From: Gracilaria domingensis
Lineage: Eukaryota > Rhodophyta > Florideophyceae > Gracilariales > Gracilariaceae
NCBI GenBank assembly: GCA_022539475.1
Contig: VCMS01000120.1
Span: 228,043 to 292,042, forward strand
Length of the DNA: 64,000 nucleotides
Reading direction: 5' to 3'
The notes below the pieces were generated by a model. That model ran no database searches. It was not told the origin of the DNA and was given only the letters and a program-made list of their open reading frames with translations. Below, one piece after another: positions 30,764-41,190 of this stretch; position 1 is the first letter of the stretch; each line of letters begins with the position of its first letter. The translations under genes were made by a program, and so were the position numbers.

Positions 30764-33700
30764 ATGGTCTACTACTGTACACATAAGAAGCGTGGGTGCC
30801 CCTTCGTTACTCGCCGAGGAGTCTTATCTCTTCAACAGCATGTCAACCATTGCCCGTTTCGTCTGAAAGCAGCGCTGGAAGACGACAATAGCCGGCCCAT
30901 TCGGAGAAGCAAGCGTCTCAAGCTTTCCGCACCCGCGCCCGCATCTTCCGAAACGGTCACTGCCCCTTGTCCCCTTCCCGAGCCTCCGGTGTCCGAGGAT
31001 ATCGTCGACCCCACTCCGTGCGCCCCTCTCATTCCGGACACTTCGCATTGTGTTTCTCCTTCCCCGGGTCCCGCGTCATTAGAGCGAGAACACGGAAGCA
31101 GTTCCCGCCCAGTGCCTTCTGAGGAGACCCTCGGTGATTTGCATATGGATTATCTCACGGTTTGTCTGGCTTCAGTAGCTTCCAACCTTGGTCATCGTGA
31201 GGCTGACGAGCTAATTGGGCTACATTGGGACCCGCGATTCTCGCAAAAGCGATTCAACGAGACCATAACAAGTTCCAAGCGCTGTACAGAACTGAAGAAC
31301 GCCATTTTCGAACGATACGCCTCAAAGGACGGTTTCAATCGAAGAACTGTCTCGCCAGAAGGATGTAAGTTCAGCGCCACCCTCTACACGAGAGACCCCG
31401 TTCAGACACTTGTAAAACAGCTCCAGTTGGCTAACAACGAAAACACATTCTTCCACCCTATACCTCAGACCCACTCCACGAAAATATCTCACCCCATGTC
31501 CGGCTCTCTCGCAAGAGACGCCACCTCAAAACTTAAGGAAATGGTCATGGGCTCTTTGGATAGTAGAATAGTGTGGTACTCCCAAGAAATAAGTTACAGT
31601 GAATCTTTCGTAGGTCTTCTGCAGGTATACACCGATAAGTCTTCAACAACTCTAAAGCAAACATCGGTTACCGCCTATCCTCTTCACCTCATATTTCTCA
31701 ACTTCTCCGACGAGCTTCGCCGTAAGTGTATCCGTGATGACCTCACAGTAGTGGCATACTTCCCTACCACACTGATCGAGGTTTCCGCATCTGAAGCAGA
31801 CGCAATGCCATTCGTTTCTAGCAAGTCTCTACGCGAGTCCAGGATGCAAATCCTTCAAGAATCTCTTCGTCAAGTCCTGGAGCCCATTCTAAATCTCACG
31901 CAGAAAGGTTTTCAGTTCATCGGCGAAGACAAACTAAGTCGAGTGTGCCATCCTCTGCTTGCAAGTTATTGTGCGGATATTCCTGAGGCTAAGGACATTC
32001 TGTCCATTCTTCATGGGACCAAAACGGAAAGCCCGTGTCATAGATGCAAAGCCCCTCGCTCATCTTTATGCAGTCCTATTCCCACCTCATTCAACGGACG
32101 TTCTCAGAAGCACACGAAAAGCATCCGAAAGACATACACAGCTATCTTGCAACATGCACAAAAAGACGAGGCGGAAAGACGTCCACGTCGTGCGAGGGAG
32201 AGGAGATCTCAAGCGGATACTCTGATGCGTTCAAATTCCAGATCTCTCATTCCTTCGTTCCTCGAAACTTCCGTAAGCCTTGGAATGATCCCGGGATTGT
32301 CTCCATACAGTCTGTTCTCATTCGAACCATTACAAAACTTGCATCTCGGCATCTCAAAGTTGATAAAAACGGCCACAATCGAGAGACTGCAGTCAGACAC
32401 CCTGTGCACCACAATAGGAACATCTGCATCGCGTTCATTTCGAACGATACGCACCCAACTCCTCAACCATGCAAACGCAATTCTAGCTGCCATAGAACGC
32501 GATTCTCCTGCCAAAGGTTTACATATCGATTTCTCCACGCAGGAGAAAGGCAAATCTTTGAATGGTATCTTCACGAAAGACGGTCTCCGTGGAATACTGG
32601 AGGCCAAAAACTATAAAGCACTTGACATGGTCTTTCCCTTCATAGGAGCATTCTTTGACATATGCTGTGGAGAACAGGACGTTGCCCCAATCACAACCGT
32701 TTTCTCTCAGTACTCGGACTTGCTTTCGACCTTATTCAGATACAATCGTGACCCGTATTGGACTGAAAGCTCTCTCCTGTGTCTTAGTTCGGAGATTGAA
32801 GCCTTCAAGCGTTCCGCAACAAAGACTCTGGCGGATTTTCATCCCTCCAGACTGGGAACTCTGAAGTTTCATCTTCTCGATCATCTCGTGGACGATATTC
32901 GCCGTCTGGGAAGTATCAAGTACTACGACGCAGGCATATACGAACATGCACACCTGCTATTTAAAAGACACTACGAAAAGACGTCCAGAAGAACAGCAAC
33001 GGCTGTGGAGGAGACTATTCGATCCATTGAGCACGGACATGTTAGAAAGCAATGGAATGGCAATACTCCTTACCAGCGTAATCCAGGTTTACCAGGAACT
33101 TCCACACAGCTTCCTCGGTTTGCAATGAGAGGGCGTTCTTTCACTTTACGAGCTCTTCAACAATTTGTTTCAAGTATGTCCAGTTCAAAAACATGGACTG
33201 CTGTTAGAGAGATGTTCTCAAGTACGGACACAAGGTCGATTCTTGACCAAATTGGTGAACAGGCCCTTCCTCCTTTCCTCAGTCTCGTGAAAGAAACACT
33301 GGATGAGCACTCTATTACATACTTCCCAGAAAAGACAAGGATAACTCTGGTGAATTCGGCCCTCGTGAAAGGCGGTTTCGTTCCGACTCTTGAACACTTC
33401 GATTCGTTTTCTAAGGCACTTAAGCTGGGACGACCCAAATACCCCATCATCCAACGTGTCTTCGCTTCTCCAGCATTTGGTCCCAGTAGAAAGCCAAAGT
33501 TTTCCACTGTATTGGTAAGCGGAGAAGATTCAGAGACTTGGGTTGCCCAGGTAGTCGCTCTGATTCGAATATCTCTCCTTGATTCTGCACTTGCCGCACC
33601 AGAGGTGGCATTCGTCCGGTATTTCGAGGTTTTACCCCCCGCAACAAACATCGACCACATATTGAAATGCATATCTTTACGGTGGGCTACAAACGATGAA

Positions 33701-33943
33701 AAGAACCACACTCTTCCGTTCCCTCGTCATTCCAAAGCGGAGACTATCGTAGAGTTAACTCCTTGGTACGGGATGGTTCCGGCTTCTGCACTACAGGGAA
33801 CTGTCCATGTTGTTCGATCAAACTACCCTGCTCCACCTTTTTGTCCTCCACTTCAATGGTTTCAACACCAATTCTACATCAATCGATTCTATCATGATTC
33901 AGATGAAGGACCAACTGAGCACGTTGATCTTGTACAGCCTTAA
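30764..33943 (+). CDS. Transposase, Plavaka/CMC-like DDE, intact in copy 1
   Basis: The ATG at 30764 starts MVYYCTHKKRGCPF. The frame extends upstream only with a TTG. The product is about 1059 residues. The N-terminus has a C2H2-like finger (CTHKKRGC...QQHVNHC), then a Pro/Ser-rich linker. The core contains VYTDKSS (candidate first catalytic Asp), HPLLASYCADIPEAKDIL followed by a CHRCKAPRSSL knuckle (candidate second Asp and the C-x2-C typical of the group), LHLGISKLI, and LGTLKFHLLDHLVDDIRRLG...YEHAHLLFKRHY (candidate Glu). The order and motifs match my knowledge of fungal Plavaka-type transposases, which cut and paste DNA. The gene ends head-on against the second gene. No disabling mutation is seen in this copy. 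Confidence 0.8.
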   Translation: MVYYCTHKKRGCPFVTRRGVLSLQQHVNHCPFRLKAALEDDNSRPIRRSKRLKLSAPAPASSETVTAPCPLPEPPVSEDIVDPTPCAPLIPDTSHCVSPSPGPASLEREHGSSSRPVPSEETLGDLHMDYLTVCLASVASNLGHREADELIGLHWDPRFSQKRFNETITSSKRCTELKNAIFERYASKDGFNRRTVSPEGCKFSATLYTRDPVQTLVKQLQLANNENTFFHPIPQTHSTKISHPMSGSLARDATSKLKEMVMGSLDSRIVWYSQEISYSESFVGLLQVYTDKSSTTLKQTSVTAYPLHLIFLNFSDELRRKCIRDDLTVVAYFPTTLIEVSASEADAMPFVSSKSLRESRMQILQESLRQVLEPILNLTQKGFQFIGEDKLSRVCHPLLASYCADIPEAKDILSILHGTKTESPCHRCKAPRSSLCSPIPTSFNGRSQKHTKSIRKTYTAILQHAQKDEAERRPRRARERRSQADTLMRSNSRSLIPSFLETSVSLGMIPGLSPYSLFSFEPLQNLHLGISKLIKTATIERLQSDTLCTTIGTSASRSFRTIRTQLLNHANAILAAIERDSPAKGLHIDFSTQEKGKSLNGIFTKDGLRGILEAKNYKALDMVFPFIGAFFDICCGEQDVAPITTVFSQYSDLLSTLFRYNRDPYWTESSLLCLSSEIEAFKRSATKTLADFHPSRLGTLKFHLLDHLVDDIRRLGSIKYYDAGIYEHAHLLFKRHYEKTSRRTATAVEETIRSIEHGHVRKQWNGNTPYQRNPGLPGTSTQLPRFAMRGRSFTLRALQQFVSSMSSSKTWTAVREMFSSTDTRSILDQIGEQALPPFLSLVKETLDEHSITYFPEKTRITLVNSALVKGGFVPTLEHFDSFSKALKLGRPKYPIIQRVFASPAFGPSRKPKFSTVLVSGEDSETWVAQVVALIRISLLDSALAAPEVAFVRYFEVLPPATNIDHILKCISLRWATNDEKNHTLPFPRHSKAETIVELTPWYGMVPASALQGTVHVVRSNYPAPPFCPPLQWFQHQFYINRFYHDSDEGPTEHVDLVQP

Positions 33944-33954
33944 ACATTAAGGGC

Positions 33955-36331
33955 TCAATCCTCTACATGTTCACCTTGTGGTGCCTTTTCTTGTGATCCT
34001 GTGTTACTTCCGAAATCGTTCATGTCCATTTCCTTGAACTCCATATCCCCTTCCTCGCATTCACCAACGAAGCAATCGCTAATAGACCCCAATCTTCGGC
34101 TCACACTGTCAATAAAAAATTGTTCTTTCACAGTGAGGTAAAGTCTTCCGTTCGACGGCATTCGATATCCAAATGTAGCCTCTCTCATGTCATTACCAAG
34201 AACCTTAGTCCAATCTTCCGTTGTCGTTCAAAATTATGAAACTCGCTGGAATTGGTCCTCAAGACACGTTGCCTAACATCCCCCAGAACATTCTTTAAAC
34301 ACAGAGGTAGCAGTTCGGCAAACTTCTTTGTAAACAGTTTCTGTCTCTGGCCACCCCTTGACACATCCGTACTTAGAAGGCTCACAACCGTCAACACCCA
34401 AGCGTCCAAACGTGCGAGCAACAGTATTGTGCCATCTAAAAAGGTGCCCGTATCCTTGTCTTCCACATCATACCCAATAAACTCCTTCAGCACTTGTACC
34501 CCGACACGGTTTCGGAAGAAAAAGTCTTGATCTTCCGTCGGCATATCCTCGACATTGTCCGCATTGGAGTACTTTAGACGAACAAATGGGGCTTTTCTTC
34601 ACCATGAAGTGTTCGGTACACCATTTTCGTCAAGACGCAGTATGTTCTCCTGCGCTTCCTTCAACTGCATTGTGAGTTCGTCAGCATTCTCTTCTACCAG
34701 CTTTGTTCTTCTCCAAATCAGATCGTACCCCAGGAGCAGAAATAGTTTATCCCTCGTATTTCTCTTACGAACGCCCACGACGTCACTCATGGTCTGCCGC
34801 ATTCTCTGCCTAAGGCACATATCTGCACAAAGTTCCAGTATACACCTGTCGGTAAGAGATGCTTTTCTAATACCTTCCTAGCTCAACTCCTTCAACTCGC
34901 TTTCAACCATTTTCTTCAGCAAAGCATCTGGCCCCCCCTCTACCGACGGTGTGAACATGCCAAAACTGCCCAAGAGCTCCACGGGGTTTTAGGAACCATG
35001 TATGAACCACCTTCCTCCGGCTCAATAAGCCCTTCCCCACTCTCAGTTGCGTCTTCCACCTTCTCGGCAGGGTTACCCCAATTTCGGGTTAGCGACTCAC
35101 CTTCGAGCCATAGCTCACTTGTTTCTCTCCTTGCCCACGTCAGCATGTTGTGATACACTGCTCGAGCAACCCTTCGAAACTCGTCGCACACCTCAATTTT
35201 ATGCTTCTTTCGACCTGTCTGCCCAGGTTCACCAGCACGTGTACTCCTATCTCCCTCCTGTTTCAGTGCCCCTCTTAGCCCTTCAATGACTAGATCCTTC
35301 TCTTCAAGCCTCTTTTTCAAAGCCGTACTCTGCTCTTGGGCGACCTTCACTAGAATTCCCCGAACCATCAAGTCCTCTTGTAGCGTCTTAACCTTTTCTT
35401 TCAAGCAATTCAGTTCATTTAAAAGATCACGTCTGTTCATAGAGGTTGATTTCACACCAGTGTGGATATCTTCCGGTATTTCCCTAGCCTCTTCGGCGAC
35501 AGGCCCCGGTAATGCCGCAGGATTCGGTGTTATTTCGTTATCGGAACTATCCTCATGTGCCATAGCCTTAGACACGAGAGGCTGAAGGCGTTCTGTGTCC
35601 ACCCTTGGCACGGCTCCGAGCTCCAACTCCCGTGTCTGTCCTCCTCCATGGCATGGTATATCAGATGAATTGGGCCTCGTACGAGCTGCAACGGCCCCCG
35701 TTCTGGAAAGAGGGGAAGGTCGAGGAGTAACTCGTCTATCAGTTGTCTCACGATTTCTTATTGTCTTTCTCCCTTGTCCGGACCCATTGCGAGGCATGAT
35801 ACGATTCATAGCGGCCCCAGTTCTAGAAGACAGGGATGGACGTGACGATCTTAATATACTAGGGCTCTCACGACTTCTCTTCATTGTCCCTTGTTGTCCA
35901 GATCCACTGGGCGGCGTAACCCGCGCCCCACTAGCTCCGGTCCTCGATATCGGCCGGGGACATGAAGGTTTTGGTGTCATACGAACCTCTTCAGTTCTAG
36001 TTGTCATGCCCTCCTGTCCTGACTCGCTGGGAAGAGTTACCTCATCTTCTTGAGGAGCAGAGACAGATGCACGATTTGCATTATCGGCAGTTGACGGCAC
36101 GACATCGTTCGCTGATCCACGAATTCTTGACGCAATCCCGGAAGACGCTCCGCTGCAAGATGGGCGAGAGAGTCCTGTAGAAGGACGCCCACTGACTCTC
36201 TCCTTCGTCGAGGACGACTTCCATTTAGGAAGTGCGGTGCTTGTAGCCTGATTCGTATCATCCGATGCTCTTCTCTTCTTCTGTCCACTCTTGTTCGGCT
36301 GCGTACTATTTCGCTTTCTCGGCGTTATACC
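33955..36331 (-). pseudogene. Second transposon gene (coiled-coil, about 790 aa), broken in copy 1
   Basis: The ATG at 36331 gives MGITPRKRN, followed by a basic Ser/Pro/Thr-rich low-complexity region of about 280 residues. A coiled coil follows (LLNELNCLKEKVKTLQEDL and KKRLEEKDLVIEGLRGAL, near 35300-35440). Reading resumes in the same coding sense after four lesions: a one-base loss in an A-run near 34990, a TAG near 34878, a TGA near 34595, and a one-base loss in a C pair near 34229. Copy 2 keeps the extra C, so its frame continues into the C-terminus. No domain name can be given. It may be the accessory protein of the transposon or a DNA-binding partner. It converges on the transposase with about 10 bases between stops. 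Confidence 0.6.
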
Positions 36332-36578
36332 CATGTTGTGGAGATAAACAGGGCAATGAAACGAAATTGTTGGGGGGGGGGAGGGGGTGGGGGGATGCAT
36401 GGTTCAGATATTCCGGGAGACTCCGCAGTTCCTGCTTTTTAGGAATTTGAGGTGCCCAATGGGTCGCAAATATCGCCGTTACAGATGAAGAGCTCCAGTG
36501 TACATGTACAACAACGCGTATTGCAGGCAGCTGCAACAATCACAAGCATATTTACTTTCTATTCGGTACTGAACTCAT

Positions 36579-37184
36579 CTATTGCTCCAATGTCAGAGCC
36601 CAGTCCCAGGCGTACTGCTCTCCGTAGTTGAAATACAACTCTTCGCCCCTCTCAATATCTCTTACTGCTCTACAACGAAGTAGAGCATAGTTAGAAAGGT
36701 CTGACTTAAACTGTATCACGGACTTCGCTTCCACCACCTGCACATTGGCACTTCGAGTCCTGTTTGACCGGGGCTCCGATAAATCGGGATCCCTGGCATG
36801 ATATCCGGCGTCGTTAATGTAGCCCCCGATACAAAAAGGCGCCGGGACAATGTAGACTTCGCTCTCCTTTCTATCCTGAGCCTGTCCTGGTCTGTTCCTC
36901 AGGTGCAGAAACTCCGTACCACTCACAGTGACCATCATAGAAAACAACTTGTACCGCACTGGAGTTGCTCCGAGACAGCCACTTCCATACGTTAAGTGTC
37001 TTTCCTTCCGGTTCGTCAGATCCGTGTACACCAAAGTTCCATAAAAATGACAGATAGTTTCCCCAGCCAATATCTTATGTTCCGTGAACACCCCCATACC
37101 AGCACGGGTATGTCGAATCTTAGAAGATGCTATATGTAAGCGATAGCGATTGGCTTCAACAGTCAACAGCATATGCATATCCAT
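36579..37184 (-). CDS. SET domain (lysine methyltransferase-like), probably the C-terminus of a larger protein
   Basis: The frame has the SET landmarks in order. RHTRAGMGVFTEHKILAGETICHFYG fits G-x-G-V-F...G-E-x-I-x-x-Y-x-G. GGYINDAGYH lies at the position of R-F-I-N-H-S. ANVQVVE follows. The closing block is LRCRAVRDIERGEELYFNYGEQY (I-x-x-G-E-E-L-x-x-x-Y-G). The NHS motif is altered to NDA, so activity is uncertain. In the family, SET transfers methyl groups from SAM to protein lysines. Upstream in the same transcription sense, coding sequence in shifted frames connects without a gap to the DNA methyltransferase. I infer one MTase-SET polypeptide rather than a separate gene. Confidence 0.75.
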   Translation of the reverse strand: MDMHMLLTVEANRYRLHIASSKIRHTRAGMGVFTEHKILAGETICHFYGTLVYTDLTNRKERHLTYGSGCLGATPVRYKLFSMMVTVSGTEFLHLRNRPGQAQDRKESEVYIVPAPFCIGGYINDAGYHARDPDLSEPRSNRTRSANVQVVEAKSVIQFKSDLSNYALLRCRAVRDIERGEELYFNYGEQYAWDWALTLEQ

Positions 37185-37265
37185 AAGATTCAGAGCTCCT
37201 CGGTACTTCCCCTCCCAAAGATCTACAGTACGCTGTCCACACTTCTCGACAAAGTCTCAGTCCTT

Positions 37266-38340
37266 TCAGTATCTTCCTAGGAACTGAGTAATATGTCCAG
37301 GCATCACTTGGTACTGGGGGTAACCAAATGGAGCCTCCCATTCAAGCCGACCTCGGTCCCGATGTGGAACCCGTTCATAAGTCGTTGAAGCCGCATCCAC
37401 CACCTCCTGTTCAACCAGGATGTCATTCTTCCCCCGCGAATAACTTCGGCCATAAGAGTCGTTAGATGGTGCTTCGCATGGCTGAAGCATGGTCTATTCT
37501 TCTCGCACCCCAAGAACTTCCTATGCTTTGTCAGCGATAGGCATGCCATACCCGTAGAAAAAGTTCCCGCGAACATGTCCATGACAAGATCACCCGGTCT
37601 TGTGAAGCGACATATCAACTCCTTCATCAACTCCCTCGACTTCTGCTCCGGTCTTATGTACTGCCCACCTGGTACTGAACTACCTGGCTCATGTACCTTC
37701 CATGTCAACCACTCCCCCGCTCTCGGTTTTGGCACCCGGTCAATTACATTCCTGTTAGCCGGGAAAGTAGAAGGAATGAAATTTTCTCCTCAAATGGAGT
37801 AAGACTGGCTTCCTACAATGGTCGCAATCCACGCTTCACCCCATGAACGGCGTACTCCGTTACGGGCTGTACCCCAAACTTCCGTGGATTCCCTCCAACA
37901 TTACTGCGATCCCGGATGAACACCAGTGGATTCGCATCCACTTTAAACGAAGGCATGAGTTCTGGTTTACCTTCGCTTCCAGCTTCATCTTTCGTACTCG
38001 CCGTTTCCGAAAGTATCTTGTGCCAACATGAAACTGTGCCATGGCACAGAATATACTGAAGTGCCCACCTGACCGAAGCGCGGAACTTATTAAGTCAGCC
38101 GTACGGATCATGTCTTCCTCACTGAAGACATCGTGACCACTATTCCGTTTGTTCCTCTTCCTTCGAGTGTTAAAGGGAGGGTCTGTTAGGACAAGCTGTG
38201 CCTCACCCATAAAATCTCACTCTGATTCACAAACGTTTCGTGTGTGTGCCTCAGGTCCTTCATGTCACAGTTGTACGCTACAAAGTGTGACTTTCTCATC
38301 CCCTTCCACACCTTGTCCATATTCATTCGAAGGAGACTGG
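37266..38340 (-). pseudogene. DNA amino-methyltransferase (N6-A/N4-C type), frameshifted
   Basis: Two diagnostic blocks occur. The catalytic motif IV is LVLTDPPFNTRR (38210-37860 frame). The SAM-binding motif I is DLVMDMFAGTFSTGMACL, followed by KHRKFLGCEKN (37735-37304 frame). The order DPPF before FAGTF, with a divergent middle segment, is that of beta-class-like amino-MTases. The middle segment continues in a shifted frame (KPELMPSFKVDANPLVF, then NVIDRVPKPRAGEWLTW). Upstream of DPPF, HFVAYNCDMKD and HETFVNQSEIL are also coding-like in a shifted frame. At least four frame changes are needed. The enzyme class methylates exocyclic amino groups in DNA. Host restriction or epigenetic silencing roles are known for relatives, and the role here is inferred. 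Confidence 0.75.
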
Positions 38341-39765
38341 ATATCCCTTCATGGGCGGCTCAATACCAGTCTTTGGATGTTGTAACCAGCAACCCGAGAT
38401 TCATGCTCCGCAAGATTCACCGGCTTCTCGAACTCGTCGCTATCGGAGCTCACGAGGTTCATATACTCTCGACGAGGTGGGGGTGGGGCAGACTTGGTCG
38501 AAGAAGGTTCGGCATTACCGGAAGTTTTAGGGGTTTTTCGTCAGTTCAATATCAGGTTTCGCGTGAATGCCGACATGGAACCCTGCCGCATGACGCATAT
38601 CCTGTATCGGTTTCCATAGCAACTCCGAAAACTTCTGAAATCGAGTAGGCAACTCACCNACCCTGCGCATGACACATATCCTGTAGGGTTCCATAGCAAC
38701 CCCGAAAACTTCTGAAATCGAGCAGGCAACTCACCAGAGTCAGAGCTAGATACGGTATCCATCCGTATCTCCGAAAACTCTATCCAGTTCCTCATCTGAT
38801 CAACCCGTAAGCTAGAGAGGCTATCGTGGGTGCATATGGTTTCGAGGTCTGTCAAAAACTCCTTAGCCAGTATTCGCAGGTTGTATCGCATTCATCACTC
38901 AAGGTCTCCACCGATCCACTAGTACTGCTCTGTGGCACATCCTTTGTTGAATCGAGTACTCGCTCGGGGGGCATAACCAGACTCCCGTGTCTCTAGCGCT
39001 GTATACTTCAACGTCGCATATTCATGTAAATGTATGGTTCACCATGTGCTGAACGTTCGTGTATCCAAGATGAGCCGCAAAACAACTCCATGCCCATACG
39101 ACGTCACTGATACCGAATCCCAGTCGATCACAGTTTCTTGGAGAACGACGTAAAAGTGGGTATGTACACAGCTGGTGCATGGTTCACTTTTCGTTTCTTT
39201 TCGGTTGTTCTTCTTCATCATTCGGATGTTGTCGTTCTCTCCCATTATGTGCCGAGGTATGATAAGTATATAACGACCTCAAATGGGTTCACAGCTGTGT
39301 GGATGAACACTGTCGTCTTCAGAACCTGCTTTCTCCTGTCATGAAATAACCAACCAGGCATCGCACCGGTAGGTATATACCCATATCCATAGAGAGAAGG
39401 AAAAATCGCGCAGTCTCTGTCCTCATCCCCGTCCTTCTTGTCAAGAAGCTTCGTTACAAGATATCGCTTTCCACAGGTTTGTTATTCACAACACTCTTCG
39501 CAGCTGTTGCAGTGTCAAGTTCTGCAGGTTCTTGGGAGTTAGTGGCCTCCTCAAACATCTTCCTGCCTCCGAATATCCTTATAGTTCTCGGCGCAGAACT
39601 CTATTAACCCTCTAAACCCCACGTCCCGTGCCGATCAGGGCCTCCATCGCTGTTTGCCAAAGCATCGCGAAGAACCAAGAAAAGTCTGACATATGCATGG
39701 AACGCCGGAGGCGGAGCACTCATGTCGATAGGATGTATCTCCTCTCCAACATCGGTGGAATCCAT
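38341..39765 (-). pseudogene. Probable N-terminal part of the MTase-SET gene
   Basis: The ATG at 39765, just outside the left palindrome arm, opens a 53-residue frame (MDSTDVGEEIHPIDMSAPP). Further coding-like pieces follow on the minus strand: LVTKLLDKKDGDEDRDCAIFPSL near 39440, an HTHFYVVLQETVIDWDSVSV piece near 39150, and 38891-38541. They require several frame changes. An undetermined base at 38659 sits in a duplicated stretch of about 74 bases. No domain is recognised. The assignment to one gene with the MTase is inferred from strand, order and absence of other starts. Confidence 0.35.
38580..38735. repeat. Tandem duplication around an undetermined base
   Basis: A block with GCATGAC(G/A)CATATCCTGTA..CCGAAAACTTCTGAAATCGAG(T/C)AGGCAACTCACC is present twice in tandem, joined at the N at 38659. 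It looks like either a real short duplication or an assembly join. Confidence 0.7.
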
Positions 39766-39777
39766 CGCTTCAGCGCA

Positions 39778-41034
39778 AACAACGGAGCGAGCCTTTAAAT
39801 GGCGACTTACGCTGGGCACCCCCGCTTTCGGCAGCTCCTCCAGCGCACTGCCAGTCTCGTCCGTGTCCGTGTCCGCTCGGAGCGATAGCGTCGCGTGTCG
39901 GAGCGATAGCGTCGCGTGTCGGCCACGTCGCGATTCGGAGCTATTGCAACGGTCCCGTATTGTGCTAAAAGTCGCGGATCAAGTGGATGTGAAGCGCTAG
40001 TTTTCTCTAGTTTGATATATGTGTACGGCGTGTGCAGCGAAATCACTGCCGGAAGTGCCGGGAGGAGTGTTTTGGGAGGTCTCCGGAAGGCGCCGGAATG
40101 TGACCAGAACGTGCCCGCGGGCGGGGGGTCCGGTCGTGTTAGGGTAGGTACCCTAACACGACCGGACCCCCCCGCCCGCGGGCATAAAATCGCACATTTT
40201 TCAAAAAATCGTCCAAAATGTGCCCGCGGGCGGGGGTCCAGTCGTGTCAGGGTACCTACCCTAACACGACCGGACCCCCCGCCCGCGGGCACGTTTTCGA
40301 CGATTTTTTGGCACCCTCCGGAGACCTCCCAAAACACTCCTCCCGGCACTTCTTGTACCCACTGCGTCACCTCAGTGAACCATCCCGGAAATTAGGGAGT
40401 GTCTGGAGGGTGGAGAAGACGGGATGGTCACCTCAGTGCACCATCCCGGAAATTAGGGAGTGTCTGGAGGGTTAAGATGACGGGATGGTGCACTAAGGTG
40501 ACGCAAGGGGTACAGGAAGTGCCGGGAGGAGTGTTTTGGGAGGTCTCCGGAGGGTGCCAAAAAATCGTCGAAAACGTGCCCGCGGGCGGGGGGGTCCGGT
40601 CGTGTTAGGGTACGTACCCTGACACGACTGGACCCCCCGCCCGCGGGCACATTTTGGACGATTTTTTGAAAAATGTGCGATTTTATGCCCGCGGGCACGT
40701 TCTGGTCACATTCCGGCGCCTTCCCGAGACCTCCCAAAACACTCCTCCCGGCACTTCCTGCAGTGATTTCGCTGCACACGCCGTACACATATATCAAACT
40801 AGAGAAAACTAGCGCTTCACATCCACTTGATCCGCGACTTTTAGCACAATACGGGACCGTTGCAATAGCTCCGAATCGCGACGTGGCCGACACGCGACGC
40901 TATCGCTCCGACACGCGACGCTATCGCTCCGAGCGGACACGGACACGGACGAGATTGGCAGTGCGCTGGGAGGAGCTGCCGAAAGCGGGGGTGCCCAGCG
41001 TAAGTCGCCATTTAAAGGCTCGCCTCCGTTGTTG
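39778..41034. repeat. 1.26-kb nested palindrome with divergent-promoter position
   Basis: The left arm (39778 to about 40390) and right arm (about 40480 to 41034) are near-identical inverted copies. The outer parts include AACAACGGAG, a doubled CGGAGCGATAGCGTCGCGTGT unit and TTTGATATATGTGTACGGCGTG. Shorter palindromes built on CCCGCGGGCGGGGGGTCCGG and GTGTTAGGGTA/TACCCTAACAC lie within, at about 40115-40182, 40223-40290 and 40578-40650. The left arm carries one extra such unit, about 60 bases, absent from the right arm. The centre holds two tandem copies of a 60-base unit (CCATCCCGGAAATTAGGGAG). The MTase-SET block starts just to the left and the ParB block just to the right, so it is placed as a shared promoter. 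Confidence 0.9.
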
Positions 41035-41190
41035 TATCGTCCAGAGCGAGCGTATTGTTGATATACACCTTTCACTGCAATAGCTGTTCAAGATGAAGCC
41101 AACTCGTGTTCGAAAGCGTACGCAAAGCGTGACTCCTCGCACTCGGCGGAGCACTCGATTATTGCAAGGTGGAATGCGGTTTCTCTGCAG

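Larger units (their letters stand above)
28938..36331. mobile_element. DNA transposon copy 1 (Plavaka/CMC-like), minimal extent
   Basis: From 28938 the sequence is nearly identical to 58301 onward, and the match continues to 34265, where the window ends for copy 2. The left boundary is sharp: the flanks differ up to the shared CGTCTGTCTCTTGCAG. Inside lie three subterminal GGGTCGTCC motifs (28971, 28992, 29060), hairpins, 374-bp tandem units, a transposase gene and a convergent second gene. The right end is not identified; 36331 is only the start codon of the second gene. The cargo may extend to about 45 kb or further. Confidence 0.85.

Noticed and set aside
32044-32616. 190-codon plus-strand frame inside the transposase
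   Set aside because: Overlapping shadow of the transposase core in another frame. The same shadow in copy 2 follows from DNA identity.
40130-40290. TTAGGG/CCCTAA words suggesting telomeric repeats
   Set aside because: Only single hexamers inside the palindromic units. No tandem telomere array.
39807-41083. Several 100-190-codon frames on both strands inside the palindrome
   Set aside because: They mirror each other because the DNA is an inverted repeat. No domain is seen and composition follows the GC-rich repeat units.
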